Source: JAWKWH01 sp963669285 | Lineage (GTDB): Bacteria > Pseudomonadota > Alphaproteobacteria > Rhizobiales > Rhizobiaceae | DNA length: 64,000 nucleotides | Direction: 5' to 3' | Assembly (NCBI GenBank): GCA_963669285.2 | Contig: CAXXSI010000022.1 | Coordinates: 496,001 to 560,000 of the forward strand | Shown: in pieces, positions 24,912 to 33,295 of the stretch | Layout of the letters: each line of letters starts with the position of its first letter | Position numbering within the stretch: position 1 is the first letter of the stretch | Made by a program: the position numbers and the translations under genes | Notes under the pieces: generated by a model | What the model was told of the DNA's origin: nothing | What the model saw: only the letters and a program-made list of their open reading frames with translations | The model's database searches: none

Positions 24912-25496
24912 ATGACAGAGAGCCTGCCACTCAACAAGAAGGGCATGCTTTGCGATCCCGGCGAGCACTTCGCCGGCCGGTTCGAGGTCGAGCGCAAATT
25001 CAGGATTGGTGATCCGGCAGTGCTTTGCGGCCGTGTTTGTTCCCTGGGTGGCAAAGCGTTTGCCGTCGGCAATATCGAGCTCGATCTGTTTTTCGATACG
25101 CCGGACGGACGGCTCGACCGGGCTGGGCTGCAACAGGTGGTGCGCCACATGCAGCCATCGGGCAGGGTGCTCTGGATCATCAAGGGACCCGGCGAGGATG
25201 CATGCCTGGCGACCGATTTGCCAGAATTCGCCAAGGCTTGCGACATGCTGGCAGCGCTCGGCTATCGCGAAACCGGACGGCTGCAGAAGCGCCGCGACAT
25301 CTATTTTCTCGGCGATTTCCACGTGACGCTGGATGACGTGCCCGGCCTCGGCAACTTTGCCGAATTATCAGTGATGACGGATGATGAAGCTGCACTCGCC
25401 GGCTGGCGCGAGCGGATCGATACTATGTGCGATGAGCTTGGCCTGGAAGCGGATGCCGAAGAAACCAGATCCTATCGCGACATGCTCGGTCCGTGA
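24912..25496 (+). CDS. CYTH-domain protein
   Basis: 194 aa. The CYTH signature ExExK appears as EVERKFRI near residue 25. Further tunnel-fold residues are in WIIKGPG, QKRRDIYFLGDFHVTLDDV, NFAELSVMTDDE and the C-terminal RSYRDML. CYTH proteins bind triphosphates through this acidic/basic tunnel and include CyaB adenylate cyclases and thiamine triphosphatases. The substrate cannot be told from sequence. Confidence 0.78.
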   Translation: MTESLPLNKKGMLCDPGEHFAGRFEVERKFRIGDPAVLCGRVCSLGGKAFAVGNIELDLFFDTPDGRLDRAGLQQVVRHMQPSGRVLWIIKGPGEDACLATDLPEFAKACDMLAALGYRETGRLQKRRDIYFLGDFHVTLDDVPGLGNFAELSVMTDDEAALAGWRERIDTMCDELGLEADAEETRSYRDMLGP

Positions 25497-25711
25497 ATCG
25501 GTGAATTGCGTTCGAATTCGAGGATGAGGGGCCCGACGTCGCCACAAAGCGATCCAGAATGGCCGTTAGGAAGATAAAACCGGATGATGAAGCGCGCGCC
25601 GGCCCTGGGCCGGACAACGAGCACGATGCCGGGCGTTGACCATATGCCGTGTCGCGCATTGGCGGGCCGCGGTCGCCAAACCGGAGTGATCGAAATCGAG
25701 AGGAGGATGCA

Positions 25712-26155
25712 ATGAGGTTCATGATACTGATCGGATTTTGCCTTGGCGTTGCCACAAGTGCGCCTGCCTTGGCCCAGGAAACACCGGCACCGGCTGACGC
25801 TCGCGTCTATTTCGTCAATCTTGAAGACGGCGCAACGGTGACCTCACCGTTCAAAGTCGTGTTCGGTTTGTCGGGTATGGGTGTCGCGCCTGCCGGAACC
25901 GAAAAGGAAAACACCGGCCACCATCACTTGCTGATCGACCGTCCTCCGCTGGGTGAGGGAGAAGATGGCGAGGAGGAATTGGAATTCAGCTTACCGTCCG
26001 ACGGGCACCACATGCATTTCGGCGGTGGCCAGACGGAGACGACGGTGGAGCTGGCGCCGGGAACGCATACGCTGCAACTCGTCCTGGGCGACCTGAACCA
26101 TGTGCCGCACAAAGCACCGGTGGTGTCGAATGTGATTACGATAACCGTCGAGTGA
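25712..26155 (+). CDS. Secreted DUF4399 protein
   Basis: 147 aa from the ATG at 25712, which has GAGAGGAGG before it. Signal peptide ends PALAQ. The mature protein shows the DUF4399 pattern GTEKENTGHHHLLID and DGHHMHFGGGQTE, then TLQLVLGDLNHVPH. The many histidines suggest metal binding. It is a common alphaproteobacterial periplasmic protein of unknown role. Confidence 0.82.
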   Translation: MRFMILIGFCLGVATSAPALAQETPAPADARVYFVNLEDGATVTSPFKVVFGLSGMGVAPAGTEKENTGHHHLLIDRPPLGEGEDGEEELEFSLPSDGHHMHFGGGQTETTVELAPGTHTLQLVLGDLNHVPHKAPVVSNVITITVE

Positions 26156-26217
26156 GCGGACGCCGGCGCTGATCGGCATTCCATCCCGGCGGTCAGGGCA
26201 ACGAAATAAGCTGCAGC

Positions 26218-26859
26218 TCACCACGAGATTCGCACCGGCGCCATGGCCCACACCATGGTGGCTTCCTGTTCAGTATTGTTGAGGAACCGGTGCGGAATGG
26301 TCGAGGGATAAGAAAAACTGTCGCCGGTTTTAAGCACGATCCGCTCCTCGTCCAGAATGAGGAGGATCTCGCCGCCGGTGACAATGCCGTGCTGTTCGCC
26401 TTCGAACACATAGCCTTCGATCCGGTCCGGCGGATTGCCCCGTCCCGGGGCAAAGCGCGACAGTAGCAGGTAGCACTGCCCGGACAGCGTGCTGGAGAGA
26501 AGCTCGTCCTCAAATCCCAGTTCACCTTTCGAACGGGTGTACATGCCGCTCAAGGGCCTGCGGTTCCCGGTGCGGACGACATGGCGCCGCTCCAATGGGC
26601 CATCGCCCCGCTGTTTTGGAAAAAACCAGCTTGGATCGACCTTGAGCGCGGTGCTGATCTCGGTCAGCAAGGCTGCCGATATCCTCGCCGTGCCGCGCTC
26701 GATCCTGCTCAGATAGGCGGTCGAGCATGATACGATCTCGCTGAGCTCGTTCAGTGTCAGGCCGCGCGCTTTGCGGACTTCCCGTATTTCGTCTCCCAGG
26801 CGCACCGCCTCGATCTGCTGCCCGGAACCCGTCAATTCATCGCTTTTGGACTGTGCCAT
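26218..26859 (-). CDS. XRE-family regulator with cupin sensor domain
   Basis: 213 aa. N-terminal helix-turn-helix near residues 20-75 (IREVRKARGLTLNELSEIVS, then AYLSRIERGTARIS). A C-terminal cupin barrel spans about 105-205 (GEILLILDEERIVLKTGDSF, then YPSTIPHRFLNN). This PuuR/HipB-cupin architecture usually senses a small metabolite and represses an adjacent catabolic operon. It is divergent from the monooxygenase operon starting at 26956. The 96-base gap contains GATTTTT and AAAAATC as an inverted pair that could be its operator. Confidence 0.85.
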   Translation of the reverse strand: MAQSKSDELTGSGQQIEAVRLGDEIREVRKARGLTLNELSEIVSCSTAYLSRIERGTARISAALLTEISTALKVDPSWFFPKQRGDGPLERRHVVRTGNRRPLSGMYTRSKGELGFEDELLSSTLSGQCYLLLSRFAPGRGNPPDRIEGYVFEGEQHGIVTGGEILLILDEERIVLKTGDSFSYPSTIPHRFLNNTEQEATMVWAMAPVRISW

Positions 26860-26955
26860 GGTGCAGCACTAGAAGATTTTGGTTGATTTTTTAAGAAAAA
26901 TTATACTCAGTAGAAAAATCGGTGAAAATTCAACTGACCGGGAGCAGGTGCGACC

Positions 26956-28146
26956 ATGCGTTTCGACCTCATTGCAAATTTCAGCCCTGGCGAGACCATT
27001 CCCTGGACCAAGACCCTGGAAATGATCCTCGAGCAGTGTTCTCTGGCCGAACAGGCGGGTTTCACGACGGCCTGGTTCACTGAACACCATTTCGCCCACA
27101 ACGGTTTTATGAACGCGCCACCCAATCCGATCCAGATGTGCACCCATGTCGCTGCGCACTGTCCGACATTGCGGGTGGGGACATGTCCGATTGTGCTGCC
27201 CGACTGGCACCCCCTGCGCGTTGCCGAGGACATTGCGATGCTGGACAACATGACGCTGGGGCGCGTGGACTTTGGCGTGGCCAAGGGTATCAATGAGCGC
27301 TCGACCATCCAGTTCAACCGCGATGCCGACCGGCGGGACAACGCCAAGGTCATGAGGCTCTATCTGGAGTCGCTCGATGTGATTTTGAAGGCGTGGACCA
27401 ATGAGGCTTTCACCCACAAGGGCGAATTCTATCAGTTTCCGGTTCCCAGCTGGAAAGAGACGAACCGCTTTTTCGAACCACTCGATCCGCGCTATCACGA
27501 CGAGGACGGCGAATATAAAGCGATGTATGTGCATCCACGCCCCTATCAGCAAGAGCATCCGCCGGTTTGGCTGATGTCGAATGCGCCGCCGACATTCGAA
27601 CTGGCGGGATCCAAGGGATGGGGAGTGATCTCGATGTCGGCTGCTCCCAAGAGCACGCTTGCCTGCTGGGAGCCCTATCGTGAGGCGCTGTCCAAGCGGC
27701 AGGGCCGCGAGGCGAAATTGGGCGAAGGCGTCGGCGTCTGCACCGCGTTTTACATCGGGGAATCGATGCGGGAGGCCGATGAGACCATTCGCCCGTGCAT
27801 CAATGCGTATTACGAATTTCTCGGTGGCACCCGTCCGAAGGGCGAATGGACGAAGCATGGCTACCTCGATATCGGCGAAGAAATGACAGCCGAAGACGAA
27901 GCCATGGACTGGTTCGACTTTCTCAACAAACGCGGGATCATAGTCGTGGGCGATGCCGAATTCGTGGCCGAGAAATTTGCCGAAAAGCAGGAGACAATCG
28001 GCCTGGATCACCTGATGTTGATGCAGCAATATACCGGCGTACCGTACGCGCGGATCCTTGCCAGTTGGGACCGGTTGTTTGAGCATGTGGTACCCAAATT
28101 CGGCACGCAATCCATCGCGCAAAGGCGGGAACTGGAAGATGCTTGA
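26956..28146 (+). CDS. LLM-class flavin-dependent monooxygenase
   Basis: 396 aa. Bacterial-luciferase-like barrel with the N-terminal motif FTTAWFTEHHFAHNG and GRVDFGVAKGINER. It probably uses reduced FMN supplied by the flavin reductase encoded two genes downstream, forming a two-component monooxygenase. An F420-dependent role is possible in principle because the window also encodes F420 biosynthesis, but the adjacent flavin reductase argues for FMNH2. Its stop overlaps the start of the GST gene (GATGCTTGA), so it heads a tightly coupled operon. Substrate unknown. Confidence 0.82.
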   Translation: MRFDLIANFSPGETIPWTKTLEMILEQCSLAEQAGFTTAWFTEHHFAHNGFMNAPPNPIQMCTHVAAHCPTLRVGTCPIVLPDWHPLRVAEDIAMLDNMTLGRVDFGVAKGINERSTIQFNRDADRRDNAKVMRLYLESLDVILKAWTNEAFTHKGEFYQFPVPSWKETNRFFEPLDPRYHDEDGEYKAMYVHPRPYQQEHPPVWLMSNAPPTFELAGSKGWGVISMSAAPKSTLACWEPYREALSKRQGREAKLGEGVGVCTAFYIGESMREADETIRPCINAYYEFLGGTRPKGEWTKHGYLDIGEEMTAEDEAMDWFDFLNKRGIIVVGDAEFVAEKFAEKQETIGLDHLMLMQQYTGVPYARILASWDRLFEHVVPKFGTQSIAQRRELEDA

Positions 28147-28817
28147 AATCTGGGGCCGTCCCTATTCATCAAACGTGATTCCGGTGATCTGGACGGCCAA
28201 TGAGCTGGGGCTGGATTACACTCTGCAACTGGCAGGCGGCAGCTTCGGCAAGCTCGACACGGATGGGTATGCGGAAATAAATCCCAACCGGATGATTCCG
28301 GCAATACGGGACGGCGACTTCGCACTGTGGGAAAGCCACGCCATCGTGCGCTATCTTTCAAGCCGTTACGGCATGGGAAGCCTGTGTCCCGACGATTTGC
28401 GAATGCGCGCCATCGCCGATCAATGGATGGAATGGTCGGGCACGCGCGCTTTTGCCCCGGTCATCCAGCTTTTCTTCGCCACGGTGCGAACCGCCCCCGG
28501 AAATACGCTACGCAGCGAAGATACGCGCGCTGGCCGACGAAGCGTCACAGGTGCTGCGGCTGCTCGATCGGCATCTGGCGGATCGCGACTACGTTGCTGG
28601 TGACCAATTCACCATGGGCGACATACCATTGGGTTGCGTGGCCTACCGCTATTTCAATGTCGACGTGGATCGCCCGGAGATGAAATACCTCGAAGCCTGG
28701 TATGGCCGCTTGTCGGAGCGCCCGGAATACAAGAAACATGTCATGCGGTTCTTCGGCACCAATCCGGACGAATGGCAGGCGCTCGAACGGGCCAGCGCCT
28801 CGGAAGGAGTGCTCTAG
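28139..28817 (+). pseudogene. Glutathione S-transferase, broken by one frameshift
   Basis: It begins MLEIWGRPYSSNVIPVIWTA, a GST thioredoxin-fold N-terminus with the serine of the PYSSN motif, and NRMIPAIRDGDFALWESHAI. After residue ~118 the frame shifts at CCGCCCCCGG (28491-28500). The C-terminal helical domain continues in the next frame (LADRDYVAGDQFTMGDIPLG). Removing one base restores a 225-aa protein ending 3 bases before the flavin reductase gene. The rest is intact, so a one-base insertion error in the C-run is as likely as a real pseudogene. GSTs in such operons often open or dehalogenate oxidised intermediates. Confidence 0.8.
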
Positions 28818-28820
28818 GTC

Positions 28821-29309
28821 ATGGAACTTCAAGATTACCGGCGTACACTGGGCTCGTTCGTGACCGGTGTGACCGTGGTGACAGCTTTCGACGAGGACGG
28901 CGCGCCGTGGGGCGTGACCGCGAATTCGTTTACCTCCGTCTCGCTTGAGCCACCGGTCGTATCGATCTGCATCGGCAAGAAAGGGCGAACCTATCCGACC
29001 TTTTCACGCTGCACCCGGTTTGGCATCAATATCCTGGCTGCCGATCAGCGCGATGTCGCCCTGCACTTTGCCGGAAAGGCCGAAAACCGCTTTGAGAGCA
29101 TGCCATGGGAAGCCCTTCCCGGCGGCGCTCCGCTGCTGCCCGGCACGGCCGCCTGGCTCGATTGTTCGATACAATCGCGTCTTGATGCAGGCGATCATGA
29201 GATCATGCTGGGCCGTGTCGAACAGCACAACCACACAATCCACGCCCCATTGGCATACTGCCGGGGTGTCTATTTCGCCGCAGAGCAGCAGGAGGCCGTC
29301 CGTGGATGA
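28821..29309 (+). CDS. Flavin reductase (FMN-binding split barrel)
   Basis: 162 aa. It has the HpaC/Flavin_Red pattern: YRRTLGSFVTGVTVVT, the flavin-binding GVTANSFTSVSLEPP, and the C-terminal HAPLAYCRGVYF. It should reduce FMN or FAD with NAD(P)H and hand it to the LLM monooxygenase. The gene sits 3 bases after the GST gene and overlaps the following hydrolase start by 8 bases. Confidence 0.88.
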   Translation: MELQDYRRTLGSFVTGVTVVTAFDEDGAPWGVTANSFTSVSLEPPVVSICIGKKGRTYPTFSRCTRFGINILAADQRDVALHFAGKAENRFESMPWEALPGGAPLLPGTAAWLDCSIQSRLDAGDHEIMLGRVEQHNHTIHAPLAYCRGVYFAAEQQEAVRG

Positions 29310-30183
29310 CGTACTGACTTTCCATACCCGCTTCACAACGGAAGAGTTCGACGCGCAATACAATTTGCGTGCCGGACGCCCCGACTATGAGAAAACCGTC
29401 ATCCCGGCCTGGACCGAGGCGAGCGCGCGCGCCCGCGCCACCTTGGACGGTAAAACCGACATCCGCTACGGCGAGGGCGATAAGCAGAAGCTTGACGCCT
29501 TTCGATGCGGTAATTTCGAGGCACCGACCCTGATCTATTTTCATGGCGGCTACTGGCAGCGCGGCGACAAGTCGATCTACAGTTTTCTTGCCGCACCTTT
29601 TGTCGCTGCCGGCGTCAATGTCGTGATCGTCGGCTATGATCTGTGCCCCTCGGTCACGATCACCCGCATTTCAGGGGAGGCGCGCGAGGCTCTTGCGCAT
29701 ATCTGGAACAATGCCGAGAAACTGGGGATCAACCGGGATCGGCTGACAGTGATGGGGCATTCGGCCGGCGGGCACATCACCCAGATGATGATGGCGACCG
29801 ATTGGCCCGCATTTGAAAACGGATTGCCCGCAAATCTGATCAAGGCCGGTATCCCGGTTTCGCCGCTCAGCTACCTTGAGCCCGTGCGTCTGACCGAGGC
29901 GTTGAATTCCGGCATTCGGATGGATGAAGCCGAGGCTGATGCGCAAAGCCCGATGACCAATCATCCGCCGGTGACGAACGCCCCGCAAATGGTCGTGGTC
30001 GGCGGGGCGGAAACACCCGAGTTCCACCGTCAGGCGCAGATGTATGTAGACGCATACGCAACTGCGGAACGTCCGATGGAACTGCTCATTGTTCCAGATG
30101 TCGACCATTTCGATGAACTGAATGTCCTGGCAGATCCGGCCAGCACGTTCTTCCGGAAAACGCTTTCAATGACGGGCCTGTGA
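29302..30183 (+). CDS. Alpha/beta hydrolase, arylformamidase-like
   Basis: 293 aa from a GTG at 29302. This start has GGAGG six bases upstream and overlaps the flavin reductase stop, which is why it was chosen over longer in-frame starts. Oxyanion motif YFHGGYWQRGD, nucleophile GHSAGGH and the C-terminal histidine in VPDVDHFDEL place it with kynurenine-formamidase-type hydrolases (HGGYW signature). It probably cleaves an amide or ester formed by the monooxygenase. Substrate unknown. Confidence 0.82.
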   Translation: MDDVLTFHTRFTTEEFDAQYNLRAGRPDYEKTVIPAWTEASARARATLDGKTDIRYGEGDKQKLDAFRCGNFEAPTLIYFHGGYWQRGDKSIYSFLAAPFVAAGVNVVIVGYDLCPSVTITRISGEAREALAHIWNNAEKLGINRDRLTVMGHSAGGHITQMMMATDWPAFENGLPANLIKAGIPVSPLSYLEPVRLTEALNSGIRMDEAEADAQSPMTNHPPVTNAPQMVVVGGAETPEFHRQAQMYVDAYATAERPMELLIVPDVDHFDELNVLADPASTFFRKTLSMTGL

Positions 30184-30208
30184 CGCCCAAAATGATGAGG
30201 GAGATACC

Positions 30209-30586
30209 ATGGCTGAGCTGACCTGCGAGCTGGTTGACGCTATTGGTGATGCGTTTAACGCAAATGACATTGACGCGGTCATGCAATATTTCGCCGATGA
30301 TGCGGTGTTCGATCATGCGGCCGGCCCGGACGCTCATGGTATCCGGTTCGAAGGCAAGGACGTTATCCGTACCGTTTTCTCCGGCCTGTTCGACAAGGTA
30401 GAGAGCGTTCACTGGGAAACGCTTGATATGCGGATTGCAGGCGACAAGGCATATTGCGAATACCTCAGGACGGCCGGACATAAGAGCGGAATGGTCGAGG
30501 AATTCCTCAGTGTCGACATCCTGACGTTTCGCAATGGGCTGATCACGCACAAGGACACTTACTACAAAACCCGAAATCCGGAATAG
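30209..30586 (+). CDS. SnoaL-like / NTF2-family protein
   Basis: 125 aa. The cone-fold NTF2-like pattern is AFNANDIDAVMQYFADDAVFDHA, followed by a beta-sheet half. Such proteins are isomerases, hydrolases or non-catalytic binding partners of small molecules. Last gene of the monooxygenase operon, 25 bases after the hydrolase. Confidence 0.78.
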   Translation: MAELTCELVDAIGDAFNANDIDAVMQYFADDAVFDHAAGPDAHGIRFEGKDVIRTVFSGLFDKVESVHWETLDMRIAGDKAYCEYLRTAGHKSGMVEEFLSVDILTFRNGLITHKDTYYKTRNPE

Positions 30587-30946
30587 GCTTCCGCGCCGGT
30601 TTTAAGACGTGATTGCCGGTACTTAGAAGTTTAGTGGTTGCTGGAATACTTCCTTCAAAGTTTCGCAAAATCATGGCCCGTGCGTCCCTTCGGGCGCGGC
30701 GGGCACAGTATCGTCCAACCCACGAGCTGGACGGCGGGCAACTCAGGCATTCGCCGTTGTCCTGCTGCTGATGCAGCGGGACTGCCCGTCTTTGGATTCT
30801 CTGATTTTTGCTCCCGACTCTGCGTGCCAATTCGGCATCGCGGCCGCCATTTTCGACCGGCCGGGCGATGAAAACTGTTTCTTTTGCGGAAAATGTTAAC
30901 GGAGGTTACCAATCCGTTAACGCCACTCGAATCTGCATTTGGCTGG
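30587..30946. other. Intergenic region between convergent genes, with inverted repeat
   Basis: 360 bases without a supported gene. It contains a perfect inverted repeat GTTAACGGA-N9-TCCGTTAAC (30895-30921) whose loop includes GGTTACC. It has no T-run, so it is not a classical terminator, although it lies between two converging transcription units. Confidence 0.6.
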
Positions 30947-31708
30947 TCACCGCGGCATCGCAATCTCAATGGTTACCTGCCCGGCATCTTTTCCATCGCG
31001 ATCGGTTCCGGCGATGGGCGCCGAATTGATTTCGCGGATCAGCTTGCGCTTGATGGCGTCGGCAAAATCGGCATAGGAGGCGACGTCCATGACGAAACTG
31101 CCGTCACCGCCGATCACGTTGTTCCTGAAATAGGTGATCAGGTCCTCGTGGTCATCGAGCACGACCAGGCCGTTGATGGTGATGCCGCGCGTAATGATAT
31201 CGTCGCGGCGCCCCTTCGGGTGCGGCCCCTGATTGGCGCGTTCATCGGACGAGATATCGATGACGCGACGCCGTCCGGCAAAGGCATTGGTATCGAGCAA
31301 GTCTGCAGCGTGCTGCATCGCCGATCCGGTGGCCGTGCCGAATGTCGTGAACCGGCGCGCCTGGCCCTCGATTGCCGCGGCAAAGGTCGCCGCTTCAGCG
31401 CGGCCGCGCACCTGCATCCATGGCACGACGACGATCTGCTGGAAGCTGGCGCTCCAATGGACAAAGGTGACTGCGATGCCGCCGCCGCCGAGGCTTTCGA
31501 TGGCGCTAATCACACTATCGTCGCGAAATGCCTTGGCATAGCCTCCAACCTGGAGGTCGAACTCGCCGCCCTTGATGCTGGACGACGCGTCGGCGGTCAG
31601 CACCAGTTCCAACTCGACGGGGATCTGTTCGGCCCGGGCCGGCGCGGCAGCGATGGCGGCAACGATGCACAGCAAGGTGAGACATGCCGGCAGCCGACAG
31701 GATGGCAT
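30947..31708 (-). CDS. DUF1194 protein (secreted VWA-like)
   Basis: 253 aa with a signal peptide (cleavage near APARA). The mature part is a von Willebrand A-like fold: VLTADASSSIKGGEF carries a MIDAS-like DxSxS metal site, and ISSDERAN and VLDDHEDL follow. DUF1194 proteins are common in Hyphomicrobiales and are of unknown function. Its start lies one base after the stop of dtd, so the two are co-transcribed. Confidence 0.82.
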   Translation of the reverse strand: MPSCRLPACLTLLCIVAAIAAAPARAEQIPVELELVLTADASSSIKGGEFDLQVGGYAKAFRDDSVISAIESLGGGGIAVTFVHWSASFQQIVVVPWMQVRGRAEAATFAAAIEGQARRFTTFGTATGSAMQHAADLLDTNAFAGRRRVIDISSDERANQGPHPKGRRDDIITRGITINGLVVLDDHEDLITYFRNNVIGGDGSFVMDVASYADFADAIKRKLIREINSAPIAGTDRDGKDAGQVTIEIAMPR

Positions 31709-31709
31709 T

Positions 31710-32150
31710 TCAGCCTGCCGTATCCAGCCAGATCGTCACCGGACCGTCGTTGATGAGCGCCACCTTCATGTCGGCGCCGAAGACGCCGTTTTCCACCGCA
31801 ACGCCGTGGCTGCGCAGTTGCTCGGAAAAATGACGATAAAGCCGGTCGCCCTCATCCGGTGCCGCGGCGGTTGAAAATCCCGGGCGGTTGCCCTTGGTTT
31901 CGGCGGCGAGCGTGAACTGGCTGACCACCAGTGCCGCGCCGCCGACGGCGGTGAGCGAGCGGTTCATGCGGCCTTCATCATCCCTGAAGATGCGAAGATT
32001 GGCGACCTTGCGGGCAAGCCATTCGGACTGTGCATCGGTGTCCTCGCGCATGGCGCAGACCAACACCAGCAGGCCCGGGCCGATTTCGCCGGTAATCTTG
32101 CCGTCGACCGTGACGGACGCCTCGGAGACACGTTGGATTAGTGCGCGCAT
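31710..32150 (-). CDS. dtd: D-aminoacyl-tRNA deacylase
   Basis: 146 aa, full length. It begins MRALIQRVSEASVTVDG and has the active-site signatures ALVVSQFTLAAETKGNRPGF (the SQxTL motif) and the C-terminal MKVALINDGPVT (the Gly-cisPro-type motif region reads NDGPVT). It removes D-amino acids and glycine mischarged on tRNA, using the tRNA itself for catalysis. Housekeeping enzyme. Confidence 0.95.
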   Translation of the reverse strand: MRALIQRVSEASVTVDGKITGEIGPGLLVLVCAMREDTDAQSEWLARKVANLRIFRDDEGRMNRSLTAVGGAALVVSQFTLAAETKGNRPGFSTAAAPDEGDRLYRHFSEQLRSHGVAVENGVFGADMKVALINDGPVTIWLDTAG

Positions 32151-32234
32151 GGGGAGAGCCTATCCGTCTCTTTGCCGAAGAGGAAGCGATTTTGGGCGCT
32201 GACCGCAAACGTCTCCCGCTTCTGCGATATTGTC

Positions 32235-32690
32235 CTATTGCAAGTGATAGCCGTTGAACTCCTTGACCGTCGACAGGCTCAACAGGGTGCGCATTTGCGA
32301 TACGGACGGGATTGTCGACAGCCGCTCGCGGTAGAGCTGCTCATAGTCTGACGTGTTCTTGGCGGCCACACGCATGAGATAGTCGAAGTCGCCGGAAATC
32401 ATCTGGCATTCGAGGATCTCGGGCATCGCCACGATCGCGGCCTCAAACGCCTCATAGTCATCGCGGCGTTGCGAGGTGAGCTTGATCTCGATGAAAACCT
32501 GCACTTCGAAGCCCAGCGCCCGGCGGTCGAGCTTGGCCGCATATCCTTTGATGACACCGTCGGACTCGAGCAGTTTCACCCGGCGGTGGCATGCTGACAA
32601 TGACAGACCGACCTTGTCGGAAAGCGCGGCCATTGAGATACCGCCATCGCCTTGGATGATGGAAAGAATTTTGTAATCAAACTCATCCAT
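32235..32690 (-). CDS. Lrp/AsnC family regulator
   Basis: 151 aa from the ATG at 32690 with AGGAAA upstream. N-terminal helix-turn-helix (DYKILSIIQGDGGISMAALS, then LSLSACHRRVKLLESDGVI) and C-terminal RAM effector domain (GFEVQVFIEIKL ... GDFDYLMRVAA). It is divergent from a stress-protein/amino-acid-symporter operon and probably controls it together with itself in response to an amino acid. Confidence 0.9.
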   Translation of the reverse strand: MDEFDYKILSIIQGDGGISMAALSDKVGLSLSACHRRVKLLESDGVIKGYAAKLDRRALGFEVQVFIEIKLTSQRRDDYEAFEAAIVAMPEILECQMISGDFDYLMRVAAKNTSDYEQLYRERLSTIPSVSQMRTLLSLSTVKEFNGYHLQ

Positions 32691-32691
32691 A

Positions 32692-32744
32692 AGAAAATTT
32701 CCTGAAAATACCTTTGATAACCACCATTTTTTCAGAAAATTTCC
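32692..32744. promoter_or_regulatory. Direct repeats in the lrp/usp divergent region
   Basis: AGAAAATTTCC occurs at 32692-32702 and again at 32734-32744, 42 bases apart (four helical turns). It immediately precedes the Lrp gene in the region shared with the divergent usp-AGCS operon. Phased AT-rich repeats suit wrapping by an Lrp octamer; binding is inferred. Confidence 0.5.
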
Positions 32745-32841
32745 GAAGATCAAGCAAAATAGATAATACTTTCGATTTCGCTTAAGGTACGATTTGGATG
32801 TGCCGGATTGGCACTATCCGATCAAAAGAGGGAGGGATTTC

Positions 32842-33276
32842 ATGCCCAACAAATACGTCGTCGGCTATGACGGCAGCGATGCGTCCAGGCGTGCTGTCGA
32901 CTTTGCGCTCGACCGCGCCAAAAAAAGCGGAGCATCCGTGGTGGTTGCCCATGTTCTGGAATGGTCGCCCTATTCGTTCCTGACGCCGGAGGAGCTGGAA
33001 GAGCGCCACAAGCGGCGTGGCGAGGAACTGGCGCGTGCAAAGAGCGCGGTCACCGAACCGTTGGAGAAGGCCATCGCAGACAGCGGCGTCAGCGTCGAAA
33101 CCGTCATCAAATACGGTCATATCGTCGACACGTTGTGTGCCATCGCCAAGGAACATGAAGCGGCGCAGATATTCATCGGACGCCAGGGGGAAAGCGGCTT
33201 TGCGGCGCGGGTCTTCGGATCGGTTGCAGGCAGTCTGGTGCAAACCTCGCCCGTACCCTGCACCATCGTCCCATAA
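32842..33276 (+). CDS. Universal stress protein (UspA family)
   Basis: 144 aa from the ATG at 32842 with GGAGGG. Single Usp domain: VVGYDGSDASRRAVDFALDR at the N-terminus and IGRQGESGFAARVFGSVAGS near the end. The latter resembles the ATP-binding G-x2-G-x9-G-S loop but is partly degenerate. It precedes the symporter gene by 19 bases, so both are one operon. Confidence 0.88.
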   Translation: MPNKYVVGYDGSDASRRAVDFALDRAKKSGASVVVAHVLEWSPYSFLTPEELEERHKRRGEELARAKSAVTEPLEKAIADSGVSVETVIKYGHIVDTLCAIAKEHEAAQIFIGRQGESGFAARVFGSVAGSLVQTSPVPCTIVP

Positions 33277-33295
33277 CAATCACGAGGGAATTTCA

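Noticed and set aside
24363..25322. 319-aa open frame opposite the DM13 and CYTH genes
   Set aside because: Both plus-strand genes have clear families and ribosome-binding sites; the antisense frame has neither.
26869..28122. 417-aa open frame opposite the LLM monooxygenase gene
   Set aside because: Shadow of the monooxygenase on the other strand; no start signal or family motif.
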